From: Lethocerus indicus
Lineage: Eukaryota > Arthropoda > Insecta > Hemiptera > Belostomatidae
Reading direction: 5' to 3'
Assembly (NCBI GenBank): GCA_019843655.1
Contig: JACDQD010000005.1
Location: forward strand, 15,641,758-15,705,757
DNA: 64,000 nt
Positions within the stretch are counted from its first letter, which is position 1. Each line of letters opens with the position of its first letter. This document shows positions 35,419 to 48,565 of this stretch, piece by piece. Both the position numbers and the translations under genes were made by a program. The notes under the pieces were generated by a model, which worked only from the letters and a program-made list of their open reading frames with translations, had not been told where the DNA came from and searched no databases.

Positions 35419-38400
35419 ATGCCTGACTATGAGATACGCAGAAGGTTCACAGCTGAAACTGCTAGTGACATTAAAGAGGAGAAAAATTTCCCACCTACTT
35501 ACATCGTCATCCAGTTCGCACACAACATCAGGAGGGAAACAGCCCAATGGATTGTTGATAAGATACGCATGGAACACAAACATGGAGGGGCAGAGCTTTT
35601 AGTTAGGGCACAGCCATCAATCAAAGGCCAGGTAATATGATATCCTGCAATATTTATGTGATCTTGATGTGGGTTGCACATATTAATCTGCAGTTGAACT
35701 GAATCTTATCATTAAAATATACCCAATTCAAATATTTCTTTACTATTGTTATTTATATAGCATAATTGGCAACTGTGGCCAGTTTTTGCATTTCAAGTCT
35801 ACTAACATATTAATGAAATGGAATTAATTTGTATGTTTTCAGTTAAAAATTATATTTGAAATTTAACAAGAATCAAATCCATTGTTTAATAAACTGTTAC
35901 TGGTCGATAAAAATTATTATTCAATATACACCTACACAATTTCAGTTTCATATCTTTTGTAACAAACTCTTTATTTCTTCAGAGTCTGGCAATTAATGTA
36001 ATTATTTTACAAATTATACTTTTAATTTAACAAGAAGCAAACATATGTGAATAACATTCACAGATAATTTCACACTTTAGGTTTTCATATATTTTTGTAA
36101 AAAACTTTTTTATTTCTTCAGAGCCTAACAATTCATGTGTCAGCTAATGTATCAAAACTACTAGAACTGGCCGATGAGCTTGAAGTTCGGAAAAGGGACA
36201 ACAATGGTGTACTTCGAGAGTTCACAGTTGGTGAGTTTGATGACTTCTGCGGTGATTTGAGTGCAGATGAACTGCTTACTTTGTCAGAAAAGCAGTCACT
36301 TGTACGGCATGAGCTTGAGAATATTAGAGCACTGCAGAATGAGACTAATGTTCCAGGGTATCCATACGTGTCACTGTATGAAGGGCAATCAATATGTATG
36401 TACACTAAAATTAATTTAACAAAAATAATACAAATTAATAATTTGCAACACATTCTAGGTATTGTCTTTGGTTATTATTAGGTCAACTACAATGTTGTCT
36501 ACATTCTAAAATGTAAAATCTGAAATAATTTTATTATATTATAATCTTTTTTCATTTATTTATATAATGCAATGGGTATTATATACATGTATATTATTAT
36601 CCCAGCATTTTTAGTGCATGTTAACTATTAAAATTGGTTATATCTACTTTTTGTAATGCTTTTTTGTATCCTTTTTAAGATTGATGATTGAAAAGATTGA
36701 TGTTGCCATTTTCTTATTTAGATATATACTTTTATTTGTCAAAGTCAAACATTGTTCTCATTATTTATTTTTAACTCTTTCTATTATGTCTAATTTTAAT
36801 ATATTTTAGTGGTTGCCTGCTTGCACCATAAAATTGTCAAACAAATTTATCCTCTCCATGATGTGGAAGCAGTTCACAAACTTGGACAAGAATGGTATAT
36901 GCCACTGTATGCTAAACAACCATATGGCAAGTAACTTTCATTTGTTCTATATTATAGATTGTTAAAATTATTAATTGTTTCAAGTAGTTATAGTACTTTT
37001 ACACACAACAAACACACAAATATAGCTCATTATATTTCATAAACTGTTTAATTACATTTAAAAAGTAATTTAATAACATCAGTTTCTTAAAAAGACATTA
37101 TATTTATCTCACCATTAAATTTTATTTATTGGTGCTATCTATTATTTTGTAGTATGATTTCTGGAATTATAAGGATGATTTTCTCCCCACTTCTGTTCTT
37201 TAATCATGTTCAATAGTTGAAATAAACTGTTCAATATATTATGAATAGAAAATGTTTCATATATTATATTCCATTCATACTACAAATAGTGTATTTATCA
37301 AATCTGTTGAAAATGGCTTCAGTGCACTCATTGTGCCCTTCCAATTTAGTGCTAATTCAGTAATAACAGTTATGTTCTCAGTTTTTTTTATAAAATTATT
37401 TTTTAATTATGTGATGAATGATTTTTGTTTTAATGAGCACAGTTGAAAAATGTTAAAAAATGTAAGGATGTTTAAGAAATTTTTATATAAATAATTAATT
37501 TTTAGTTTTTTAAAATAATCAAATACATAAATGTATATTTTATGTTTTAGAGCAAATTCGCTTATATTTTGGTGAGTCTATAGCCCTGTATTTTCAATTC
37601 CTTGGGTTCTACACATTTGCCCTTATTGTGCCTATGGTACTTGGTTTTATACAGCTCTTCATGTCTGCTGACATGTTAGTCTATTTTAGTGTTGTCAATG
37701 TGATTTGGGCGGCCCTGTTTCTTGAGGTGTGTTTTTATTATTATGATTTCCATTTAAATTCTGATGTTATACATAAATATCCCGTATTGCATTCTACTGA
37801 AATGTTAATTATCTAAAATTATTTTATAAAATATTTTCTTATAAGACATGTGTATAATAAGGTACAAACTTTAATTGCATTTAAAGTAAATTAGAGGTAT
37901 TATTTTAGTCTCCTTTAAGTTTCCTTCTAGAAATAATGGTGCAAAACATTTTTTCCTTGGTAATGACTCATGTGGTAGAAATGACTTAAGAGTATGATAG
38001 TTCATTGTTATTTAAATAGCATTTATTAATTATAAACGTAATGTCATTTGACTTATTTGTTGCAGCTCTGGCGGAGAAAATGCACTGAATTGGCTTACAC
38101 ATGGGGTACAATAAGTATGACCAGTTTAGATGAGCCCAGGCCAAATTTCCATGGCATAATGGCTAAAGATTGTGTTACTGATAGGCTTCTTCCACAGTAC
38201 CCACGCTGGAAAACAAATGTGAAAGTAATACTATTTTGAAAACTTTTAGTTATAGATTTTAGGTTTTTAGTTTTTTATTTGACCTCGAGCTTAATTATTG
38301 TTAATAGTTGTTATCATGTAAAATTCTTGACAATATTAAGAGCATTTGATTCTGAGCATTTCAATCTGATTTATTGTAAGTGTCATAATGAAAGTTGAAT

Positions 38401-41400
38401 TAATGTGTATAGATTATGTGTATTGGTATCTACAAATAAGTTAGATTAAACATTATTTGCTTATACAAAGGAACTATAAAGTTAAGTAGTGTTGGTTTTT
38501 AACCATAAGTTGTTAATATTACATTGTATGTAATAGGTATTAGTTGTATATCCTATAGGCATTTTTTTAGATGTACTGCGTGTCTCTTCCACTGGTTGTG
38601 CTATGCATGTTTGGTGCTTTTATAGTGATGTTAATATCATTCTGGTTTGAGGATTGTTTGAAAAGAGCTGGTACATTTCCATGGTGGGTTATATACATTC
38701 CTAGTACTATTTATGCTGGCCTCATCTATGTCATGAATCTTGTCTACAGAAGGTTTGCCACATATCTTACTGAATGGGGTATGTACTAAAAATAAATGCA
38801 ATAGAAATCTGTCTTAAATTTTCTGTCTAAAAACAAAGATTCTATTACTGACACATTTTCTGGAATCATTTTCTTACTCTACTGATTTAATTAAATAAAG
38901 TATGAATGGTCCAGTCTTATATAAATTGTTCCTTTTATTTGTATTAAGTTCTGCATTATATCAATTGCCTACAGCCTAGACATAATGATAAAAGAAAGAC
39001 AAGTATAAAAGCCCAACCGCATTGAAATACAAATGTTTGTAATTAAAAGCAAATATTTTGGTTAAAAAATTGCAAAATGATAATATATAACATTGAATAT
39101 TTATGCCATATTTTTATAATGATTTAAAGAGATTGTATTTCTTTATTTATATGTGTGATTGTGGTTAATTTGAATATAAGTTTCATATATAATATAATAG
39201 CAGAAACGTTTACATTATGAATACTAGTGAAAACAAATACATATATAATATAGTTTTTAATTTTATAGTATACCATAATCACATTGAAATAATGTTATGT
39301 TGACATTTTCCAGAGAACCACAGAACCCAGTCTCAGTTTGACAGGCACAGGGTCACAAAATTAGTTTTATTTGAATTTGTAAACAACTTCATGTCACTTT
39401 TTTATATCGCATTTATTATACAAGACTTGGATATGTTGAGGACAGTAAGTTTGTTCATTCAAAACATGTACTTTATTAATCACAAAAGCGTCTATAACTG
39501 ACAATAATTTAAATGTTGTTCTAGCAAATGGCTACACTTCTTATAATTCTCCAAGCCATAAATAATTTACAAGAGGCCATTTTACCTTTGGCCATCCAAA
39601 ACTATTCTTCAAAGGTGATTTTTATAACAATTGTCATACCTTTTATTACTTCATTGATTACATTACATTATATTTATTTATTATATATTTCATGAGGTAT
39701 TTTATACTATTATGTTATCATTTATATCTGGTGAGTCCATAGAGATATTTTGATTCATTCTCTTACATTTTTTAAAATTATATATTACTTTAGGTTAGGC
39801 AGATTAAAAGTTCAGTAGGAGTCAAGGTTATGAAAGAAGGAAATGGTAAAAAGAATAATGGTGACATTATAGATGAACTACCAGGACTAGAACAATTGGA
39901 ACCTGATGACCCTAGGATCAAGCAAGCAATGCTTGAGGGAGTAATGGACATTTATGATGTAACTACCTAATTGATTATCATTTTTATGAGCTGTTTATTC
40001 AACTAAGATGATTCAGATTTATAATAATTTAATGTATAACCTGATTAAAATTGTATATCTGGATTCGATCAGTGGCCACAGTATACATCGTAAATTGTAA
40101 AGTTTCTGAGGAAAGAGAAATACATGGGCAATAATATTATGATATAACCATTTCACATTGTTTCAGTCTATTTTCTTTTGTGAAATAATTGAAAATGATA
40201 ATAAATGATAATTAATTATTAATTTGCAGGATCCTTATGATGATTACTTGGAGCTGTTTGTCCAATTTGGATACGTCTTCCTATTCTCTTCCATTTATCC
40301 AATGGCTGCTTTTTGGGCTGTGTTCAACAATATCCTTGAGATCCGGTCAGATGCTTTCAAATTGTGCTGGGTTTACCAGAGGCCAATGGCAAGGAAGGTC
40401 AAAGACACAGGAGCTTGGCAGGTTTGTTTCAGTCTCCATTCTATGAAATGTGGAATGATAACTTGATTTAGTATAACCATTGTTACTAATATAAAACAAA
40501 TATTACCTTGAGATTTTGTTGTATTACGTTTTTTGTCTCATTATAATTGTATAGTAAATAAACAGGAAAGCAAATTAAAAAAATATTTTGATAGTTTTAA
40601 TTAAATCATAAATGGAAACATGAATATATTAATAATATTACTTGTATTTATATAATGAATAATATTTCATCAAATTTATTTTATAATAACCAGCAATATT
40701 ATTGTATTTCTAGATAATAATTAATTGTTTTCATTTGTTTTAACAGTATACTGCTATTTAGAATTACTGAGATAGATTGTTTTGTTATTTGTTAGAGAGC
40801 ATTTCAAGCACTCTGCACCTTTGCTGTGATGACCAACTGTGCTCTTTTGTGCTTCTCATCCGAAGTGAGGAGTGCTTCCCCAGAAACTGATTCAACACAG
40901 TGGTTCCTCTCATTTGTTCTTCTGGAACATATTCTTTTGGGCTTCAAACAGGTGTTGCATTATGCCATACCTGACAAACCCGAGTGGGTGAGAGTAGCCC
41001 TAGCCAGAGGCAACCACTTATCGAAACAGGCACTCAAAAGACAGGTAATGCCAAGATATGAATCTCCTTCAACTATGTAGCATAAAGAAATCATATTCAT
41101 ATGTGTGGGTTCTCATTGCCAAAAAAATTCTTTTTAAAAAAATTGGCTTTCATGTTAATCTTTTAACCTTCTAAAATACCATCCCACGAAAAATTAATTA
41201 TATTTACAGGGCACGAATAATAGTATAATTCCTCTGTTGCATATTTACACAATTCTAATTTGCCTTGCCCATTAGAATACTACTCTCATTCAAATGTAAA
41301 GTGTTTAAAATTCCGTCCTATTTTTGTGAGAGGAATATAATTAAATGTTTTCCTTCAAAATTGAATTAAATGGTAAATAATTTATTACGTTATTATTGAC

Positions 41401-41475
41401 TGTTGTTTGCAGAGATTATTAAAAAGTCATTCAAAAGGTTCAATAAATCAAAAGGAGGGTAAAAACATTTTGTAG
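35419..41475 (+). CDS. Ano10: Anoctamin, ANO10/TMEM16K type, 11-12 coding exons
   Basis: Membrane protein of the TMEM16 family. ANO10 members are intracellular (mainly ER) and linked to lipid scrambling and Ca2+ signalling. Coding exons: 35419-35631, 36122-36395, 36810-36926, 37551-37726, 38066-38224, 38571-38778, 39314-39444, 39525-39614, 39794-39958, 40230-40421, 40796-41044 and 41413-41475; all phases agree. If exon 11 is not spliced, translation ends at 41080 (669 residues instead of 678). Residues 1-200 are the cytosolic N-domain. Hydrophobic segments start near 211 ([20 protein letters not shown]), then near 240, 317, 350, 400, 520 and 600. The family motifs DDYLE (D516, E519) and [12 protein letters not shown] (E548, D552) occupy positions of Ca2+ ligands in TMEM16 proteins; the first is Asp rather than Glu. 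PRPNFHG and IPDKPEWV are also ANO10-like. Intron 3 appears to use a GC donor. Confidence 0.93.
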
Positions 41476-43490
41476 TTCTTAACAGTATGTAAGTAAAATA
41501 TATACAAGTTATTGGAGTGTGGAATGTTTTATGTGCTTTGGAGTTTGAATTTTGGGTTTGATGTTTTTTTAACATATTTTTTCTTTTTCGTATGTGAAAT
41601 AGAATTTAAAAGTATAGTGATCTTTTAACCTATTAAGTTCTGCTAATGTTAAGTTTTTAATTGTCAGTTTGTATTTGAATAATTGTTTAATATTACAATA
41701 GATATTAATCTGACTGGTGTACTTAAGGAATCTGAATACTATTTTAATTTTAACTGTGATCTGAATAATGAAATGAAAAGATCTGAATAAATTCTCTGTC
41801 AAATTCGGGTTTCAAAATATTTTATATCAAGATAATTAATACTGATATATTTTATATTTGCTTATTTAAGAAATTAATATATTCTTAAAATTAAATGGTA
41901 TTTTTTATAAAACTGTTGTTGGAAAATAATTTATGCCTAGAGTATTATTAAACTATTGTAGATGTATTTAATAAATGTATAAAAAAGGAGGACAATTGAG
42001 GGGTCAGACTTGCTTCCTTTGCTCTTTGCTTTGATCTTGGATTGCTCATGATTTTGTATTCAAATAGCATTGGCTATGCTAAATAGTGATTTAATAATTT
42101 CAGTTGCTCAGCCTGTTTTGTATATAGCAAGCTAACAAATGTAATAATAAACTGACCAAATATAATGATATTATCTATGACCATCACCGTATATGATTAC
42201 GTATTAAATTTTATATTCATGTGCATGACTATTAATGTTAATGAATATTAAATAGTGAAATATTAATGATGGATATCTCACAGCTATGGTATATCATTAA
42301 TTGTCACTATCATAATCATATAGTTTTGATTAAGTTTATTAAGCTAACATTCATACTAAGCATTTGTACATATAAGAGATTAAATTTAAAACATTCCATG
42401 TGATTAATATTCAGTTCGTTTATGAGTACGTAATGCATGAAATGTGAATTTTTTCTGCCTTGTAATATAATTTATATATAAATATATATATAAATTTATA
42501 TATATGTAATTATTTGAAACTGTACGGCATTGCAGTTTTGATTACACTGCTATTTCATCATACATTTACTGATGTAAGGCTAAGGCATTGTATGTAGATG
42601 TGCCCCAATTTTACTTGCCTAGTTTCTTAACAAAAAGAAATATTATTCACTGACAATTCTAGTAATTGAAATTATTGGGTCTTCTGTAAATAATCCCTCC
42701 TTTTTTGTATTGTAATATATACCTGGATTTGATTCGAAACATTAGCATGATTTTTCTTATTTCTTTCTTTTCTTAGACTTGAGAGTGTGAAACCATCTCT
42801 TAATAGCAATTTTTCTAAATGACAGCAAATAGTTATTTGTTATGTAATTTATATTCATTGCAAAAATCCTGAAGCCATCAATAAAATAATCGTGTATATG
42901 TTCTCGATTGATTATTTGTAATACCTTGTAAACATTTAATATATTTTTTATAATAATGTGCCTTGTATTGATTTCATATTGTTGCAAATGAAATGTAATT
43001 TGGATATAGTCTATTTAAATGTTTTTATATTCCATTTATAAAATTAAACATTGTTAAGGGTATTTTGTAACAACTAATCATATACTGTTTTTGCACATTA
43101 AATGAATAATATAAAATGTTAATTGTTATGAAACTATAAACAGTAAATTTGTTATTTTTTCCTGTTATTGTTATTTTATTTTCTTCCATCCTATTTAATA
43201 AATTGCTTTCAATATTAATTTTTTATAAGTTTTAAATTTGTATACACGAGTTTCCTGTATTTCTAAATGTTAATTATATTTTGGGAGAGCATCTAAATGC
43301 TTGAAGAATCATTTCTTTGTCATTTTTTTAAAGTGTTCCTAAGAAGTTGGATGTCCAAAAAATATTTGTATTTCATAATCATTATAGGAATAATACCTCC
43401 CACCACTCTCAGACTTCAAGATTCCTTTTCTTTTGTTTACCAGTAAAGGCAACCAATTCACCCAAGTTCACTAAACTGTATTATAAAATT
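41476..43490. other. 3' flank of the anoctamin gene
   Basis: Very AT-rich sequence that probably includes the 3' untranslated region. Several AATAAA hexamers occur and none can be preferred. No other gene seen. Confidence 0.45.
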
Positions 43491-43494
43491 GTAT

Positions 43495-43640
43495 GCATAA
43501 ATTGTGTTTGGAATACCTGTTTGGTGTTCTGCAAGGGTTTCGAATACTGTAGTACAGTACATTCAATCTGTGGTCTCCCTTCACTGGTTTGGTCTTTCGC
43601 TATACCGGATTCAACTGCTTCAGCAGAAGGCAAACAAGCT
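43495..43640 (+). mobile_element. Degenerate R1 head fragment
   Basis: 'cctgtttggtgttctgcaag', 'ctcccttcactggtttggtc' and a decayed 'ctataccggattcaactgct' recall the R1 head at 12.9 and 44.1 kb. Confidence 0.6.
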
Positions 43641-44100
43641 AGAGAAGAGAAAATATTGAAATAAGTATGGTCTTCATAACAAATTACAGACAAAACTCAT
43701 CTACAACAAACCAGCCAGAATATCGAAAGAACTAAAATATTTTTTTATCCATCTGCTATAATTAAACTTCAAAAATATATGTTTCAATATTACTTTAGAT
43801 TCTTGAAATTCACTAAATATTATTGAGCACTAAAAATACTTCAAACTGGTAATAAAGAACAGGAATCCCAATGGAAGGGCGAAAACTGCGAGGAATTTGA
43901 CTCTAAATGAAGCTGAACTTTACCGCATTAAACTCTAATCGCATATTAATATTCTGGTGTTTCTAATTGCACCACTGTATAATATCCCGAAGCTCGCTGT
44001 AACTAGTAACGCTTTTACTGATGGGAGAGCGGAACACAGATGGGAGGGCGAAAACGGCAAAGAGGAATTAAGCACGTAATGAACTAAGAAATTTAATATA

Positions 44101-44296
44101 CCTGTTTTGTGGTCTGCGAGGGGTTGGAATACTGTAGGTTCGTGATGTTTCTGTCCCCTCTCGCTGGTTTTTTGATAGACCGGTTTCGGCTGCTCGCCAT
44201 CTTCAGTAGCGGTGTTAGTCACTGTTAGCACTTTGGATGTTTTTTGGGCATCCTCACTGCACTGTCACTTTCACATGTACTGTAATGTTTGTCTGT
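44101..44296 (+). mobile_element. R1 head fragment
   Basis: 'cctgttttgtggtctgcgag' then 'gatagaccggtttcggctgc', 'cgccatcttcagtagcggtg' and 'gcatcctcactgcactgtca'. It stops at tgtttgtctgt, exactly where retroelement sequence begins. Confidence 0.8.
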
Positions 44297-44700
44297 AACG
44301 GGGCTACAAGTAGGCTGGCACTATATTACACCACGACACCCCCGTTCTCACGGGATGATAGAACGCATGCACGGGACCCTCGCCGAACATTTAAATTTGT
44401 TGAAAGTCGGGTATAATTTAACTGGTTCGATCGCCATGTCTAGGGCCGTCCTCGCATATAATAACACAATTCATTTGGCGACGGGTCAGACCCCGTACGA
44501 CATATCATTCTCCCCGACGACACGGGCTGGCGTGTCGGACAGAGTCGAAAAATATAAGACCGCGAGAGTGACGCGACTTAACGACGACATCGGGGAGAAC
44601 GAATTGAAAAAGGTATGTGTAGGGGACCTAGTCTTACGACAAAACTCCTGCCGCCATAGAAAGACAGGTTGCTGGAGCAGAACGGAGTCCGACTAGTGAG
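44297..44700 (+). pseudogene. Gypsy-type retroelement pol remnant (integrase end)
   Basis: One frame with the end of a retroelement integrase core: TPRHPRSHGMIERMHGTL, where the Glu of IER is the third residue of the catalytic DDE triad, then YNNTIHLATGQTPY and the start of the C-terminal domain (VGDLVLRQNS). The first two catalytic Asp residues, reverse transcriptase and gag are absent, so it is a 5'-truncated dead fragment. The frame stops at 44694-44696. The DDE-end motif and the 'TGQTPY' block fit Ty3/Gypsy LTR elements. Confidence 0.85.
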
Positions 44701-45017
44701 AGCCGACAACCCCCAATGCTGGCGCGAGACCGTCCACCGCACCGAGTTCCGGGCGCCGACGAAAAAGAAAATTGGGTTCGGAGAGTCGAACCAGGGGCAG
44801 AGGATTCCTGAGAGAACCTCGGGCAGTGAAGAGTAAAAGGAATTGCTCGCGAGCGAGAAGCCCCAGGAATCATCCCTAGGCAGAATTTAAAATAGGCTCA
44901 GAGGAGACGCTTAATTTTTATGTTTAAAATTGTAAATTCTCAACTGTAATATTTAGTTTTAGTTCAGTAAAACCATACCTCAGGCCCCAACACATCTAAA
45001 AAGGGATTAGTCGATCT

Positions 45018-45029
45018 AGGGGGGAGGAG
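45018..45029 (+). other. Putative polypurine tract of the retroelement
   Basis: AGGGGGGAGGAG, followed at 45031 by TG, the usual first bases of an LTR. It lies about 320 bp past the pol remnant, so there is no room for an env gene. Confidence 0.55.
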
Positions 45030-45030
45030 T

Positions 45031-45235
45031 TGCAGCAGGGCCAGGCCAGTCCCCTTTTGCAGCTAGGGTTCAGCGCCCTTTTCTTCGAGCCATAAACCGG
45101 AACATGGAATAGCCCCTTTTCGCACATTTTTTAAAACCGAAACACCAGGCAGTCGAGTCTTCGTATTGATTGGTGGGACATATTATTCATTTCTTGGTGC
45201 ACTTCTTCGCTGTGTAAATAAAGTGATTTCATTTG
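45031..45235 (+). mobile_element. Putative 3' LTR of the retroelement
   Basis: From TG after the polypurine tract through 'ggcagtcgagtcttcgtatt' to AATAAA at about 45218. The 3' boundary is not fixed, and no 5' partner is present in the window. Confidence 0.45.
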
Positions 45236-45271
45236 TTTTAATCATTTTTATATTTGTTACCGCAAAATCTA

Positions 45272-45272
<1 letters not shown>

Positions 45273-45318
<46 letters not shown>
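45273..45318. repeat. (AT)n microsatellite
   Basis: About 45 bp of AT dinucleotides just past the putative LTR. Confidence 0.95.
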
Positions 45319-45329
<11 letters not shown>

Positions 45330-45804
45330 GTATTCCTTGAAATAATAATCTTCACAGAAAAAGAATACGATTAGTATATTCTGTAAATAATAACCATTGT
45401 ACATGTTCCTAAAACGTAATATTGACGATATGTTTAAAATAATATAATTTCCAGCGTGTATAAATAAAAACCAATATGCATTGTCCCTAAACCTTATTAG
45501 GGACATATATAGTAAATACCTTTTTAGGGCTTATATGAGGACTGTCGGTCACAGAGAATATAATACGGTGACATGATATAAACAACGGCGGAACCAAAAC
45601 ATTTGTATGATGTAAATGAATCATATTACCCATATACTTATAATCTAGGATACCGAAGGAGAGCCAATGCATGTGTCTTAACCTAAATAGGAGAATAAAA
45701 CGACAAGATCTCCTAGTATCAGTATATTCGATGCGAGTACTCATTATGTAGTATACCAATAAATTCATATTTGGGAGAGCTAGTTGTCCGTCTAGTTTAG
45801 AATG

Positions 45805-45875
45805 CCTGTTTTGTGGTCTGCGAGGGGTTGGAATGTCACACTTATAATGACACACGACAAACAGACAACCATCAC
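45805..45875. mobile_element. R1-related junction fragment
   Basis: A perfect second copy of the 30-bp sequence at 44101-44130 (cctgttttgtggtctgcgag...), then 'cacacgacaaacagacaacc' in reverse R1 orientation. Confidence 0.7.
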
Positions 45876-46644
45876 TGAAATACCATACAACCATAATTGA
45901 AATAAAATTAAACATTTTGGGTACTCAATAATAAAGGCGGTATTTTCCTCAAGTAATTTGTATGATAAGCTTATTTCATGTATTTAAGATTTATATTGAA
46001 GCCTAAAATATCAGGAAAATTCATTCTTAAGCCAAGGTAACCACAGTACTTAAATACTCCCTCGCCAATATGAATATAACTGCATCATTTCTGTTTCATT
46101 AGTTATGAAATAAGATAATAGATTATTGGTTAAATTAACATAATTGGATTAATATTTTATGAATATGAAGCGTTATTTAGTAAGCGTGAGCATTTTGTGT
46201 CTCCGTATTTTTTCGTGCTAGACAATAGCGGATGAATCAGCGCAAACCTGTCGGTACAGGCACAGAAGGGAGATAGAGTTTAGGGGAAGAGGAAGGTGAC
46301 TTGTTCAGTACTGTCCCACCAGTAATTATTGTTAAAATATTACTTCCCAGCGTGAGCACTGGAAAAGGAATATTTAATATCTAATTATTTTAAATGATGA
46401 TTAAACCTGTTGTGTCGGCGTGGGATTGTAGGGGGAAAGGTTACTTGATATATTTGAGTAGCCAGTTTGCCGGTATGCCTTTTTATCTCCAGAATTAAAT
46501 TAAGCTATCTCCAAACTTTTGTGTCAGATCAGAACGTGGTATCTATATGAAGCTCCTCCTGAAAGTGCCGAGATGTCAATTACAAATGGTATCGGTCGGT
46601 ATAGTGAATTAATCACGGCTACCGCAAGATTTATTAGTTATGTA
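45876..46644. other. Intergenic sequence before the macrosatellite
   Basis: AT-rich; no gene or repeat recognised. Confidence 0.45.
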
Positions 46645-48359
46645 TTTATTAGATTTATTAGCGGTGTAAATAACCTAAGTAGCTCTTCATCTCCCCATAC
46701 GTTATAACATTACTATTAAAAGAAATTCCCAAACGAAATAACGCATATCCGCCGGTGCATGAGTACATGAGTGGGTACTTCTCAAGTGCTACTCATGGCA
46801 CTGCAAGAAAATACCAAAAAACAATTGAAATTTCAGGACATATAATTCTAATTAATTGTATCAGAAATACGGATGCAACAATAAACTGGCGTGTGTATTT
46901 ATTCCAAAATTGTCATCAGAATAGACCTGTACATGCGATTGGTTAGAAATACTATTTTCCAGGCACTTTCTTGATACATTAAAATATTAATTAAGGTAGA
47001 ATTATATGTATACAGACAACCCTGCTCTTAATTTACGGAAAAGAATGTACAATTACATTTGTATTCAGAGGGAGAAATATAGTACAACTATTAAAGTAAA
47101 AGTATAGAAATTAAGAAGGTAGAGCGTGTGTTGAATATTTCAGATGAGGTTAAAGGAGTAGTCCAGAATTATCGATTTTTTTGTTTACGTACTGAGAAAT
47201 CTGTGAAGTGGAGCGGGGAGTACAGTATGGGAAGAAAATATAACAGAGAGAAAGAGGGAGCGAGAGACCGAGAGAGAGATATATAAACAGTGTGCGTTTC
47301 CAGGTACCAGTTTCCGTATTTCAACGGCCTTGTTAAACTTATTCAAATAATTTTACCCGTATACGCATTTTCCATAAAAATCTTTGTATTTTCTTCAGAC
47401 AAACAGGAAAGGGAATTCCTCTGAATAATAATAAATACTAACATTAACTAACAATTAGTTAATTAGTTAGCTAAGTTAATTAGTTATGAACTAATCGCTG
47501 AAAATTTAATAATAATTTTAGATGTGACGTTGCATTCCTACGTATTTGTGCACTAATAATGCCACTGCAATCTATTGTCATAAACGTTAAGATGTGCCTT
47601 TTCCGACATTCAAATGACTGTATCAACCCCGAATTGTTTTACACATCAGATAATTAAAAGTATCGGTTTAATTAAAGGCGACTAAACATATTTGATAAGA
47701 TCAAATATAATTATTAGTTTGAATTCCATGACTTGTTGCTTTGGATCACTGTCGTATTCTAGACCAACTCAGAAAGGCAGGATAACAATCGGGATTATAA
47801 GAAGGGAGTATCATAACGTTTTCTCGAATTGGCATGAGATGCAGTTAAACTGGGTTCAAATCTCTCTACCCGTTATAACTTGATTGTTTATTCACTACTT
47901 CCTTACTGTTTCGAATTATTATTCCTCTTAGAACATTCCGTTTTCCCGCCCACATTTAACTGGTTTCGAAATCAGGAGGTTGTGGTGTTCAATATTTCTG
48001 TCCAACTTGGACTTATGAAGACTAACTTAATTAGAGTGTCCCTTGATACTGCACTGGAACTGAAAATTGTCCGTTTGAAAATTGATACTAAAATTGACAG
48101 ACAGTGTAATAAATTTGTCCTGTTACTACACTTAACGACCTCTGTTTATTTCTAACTATAAGAAATGTTAATTATCTTATTGTACAACTGGATTCTTCCA
48201 TCAAGCCTGTTAAATTAATTGTTAACGAGTGCGTTTGTATATGTACATATCTTGTATCAAATAGAGATTGATATTAGTTAGATTAATTATGTAGAAGCCC
48301 AGGGGGTCGTCTTCTCGTATAATATAGTAAATCAGTATATTCCGCGAAAGTACCAACTC

Positions 48360-48565
48360 CCTGGGATTTAATGTTCTCCCCGGCGACTCGAACCGTGTAA
48401 CGGACAGAACACGTAAAGACGAACAGAACAGCTTTAATTATCGTAAATATTGGAAAGAGCAAAGCGGGAACAATTAAGGTCGGACAGACCGTTTTTCTGA
48501 AAACCTCCTGCCGGTAACTGAAGACGGACGATAAGCATAATGGCCTTATCAAATTGACTGGTTGT
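48360..48565 (+). pseudogene. Decayed integrase C-terminal fragment in macrosatellite unit 1
   Basis: Conceptual reading with two stops aligns with the 44.5-kb pol remnant: FSPATRTV, later IKVGQTVFLKTSCR, then a K/D-rich stretch ending LIKLTG. These correspond to FSPTTRAG and VGDLVLRQNSCR there. Confidence 0.65.

Noticed and set aside
36926..36935. GT donor at 36931 for anoctamin intron 3
   Set aside because: It puts the next exon out of frame, with a stop after a few codons. The GC donor four bases earlier restores the family sequence.
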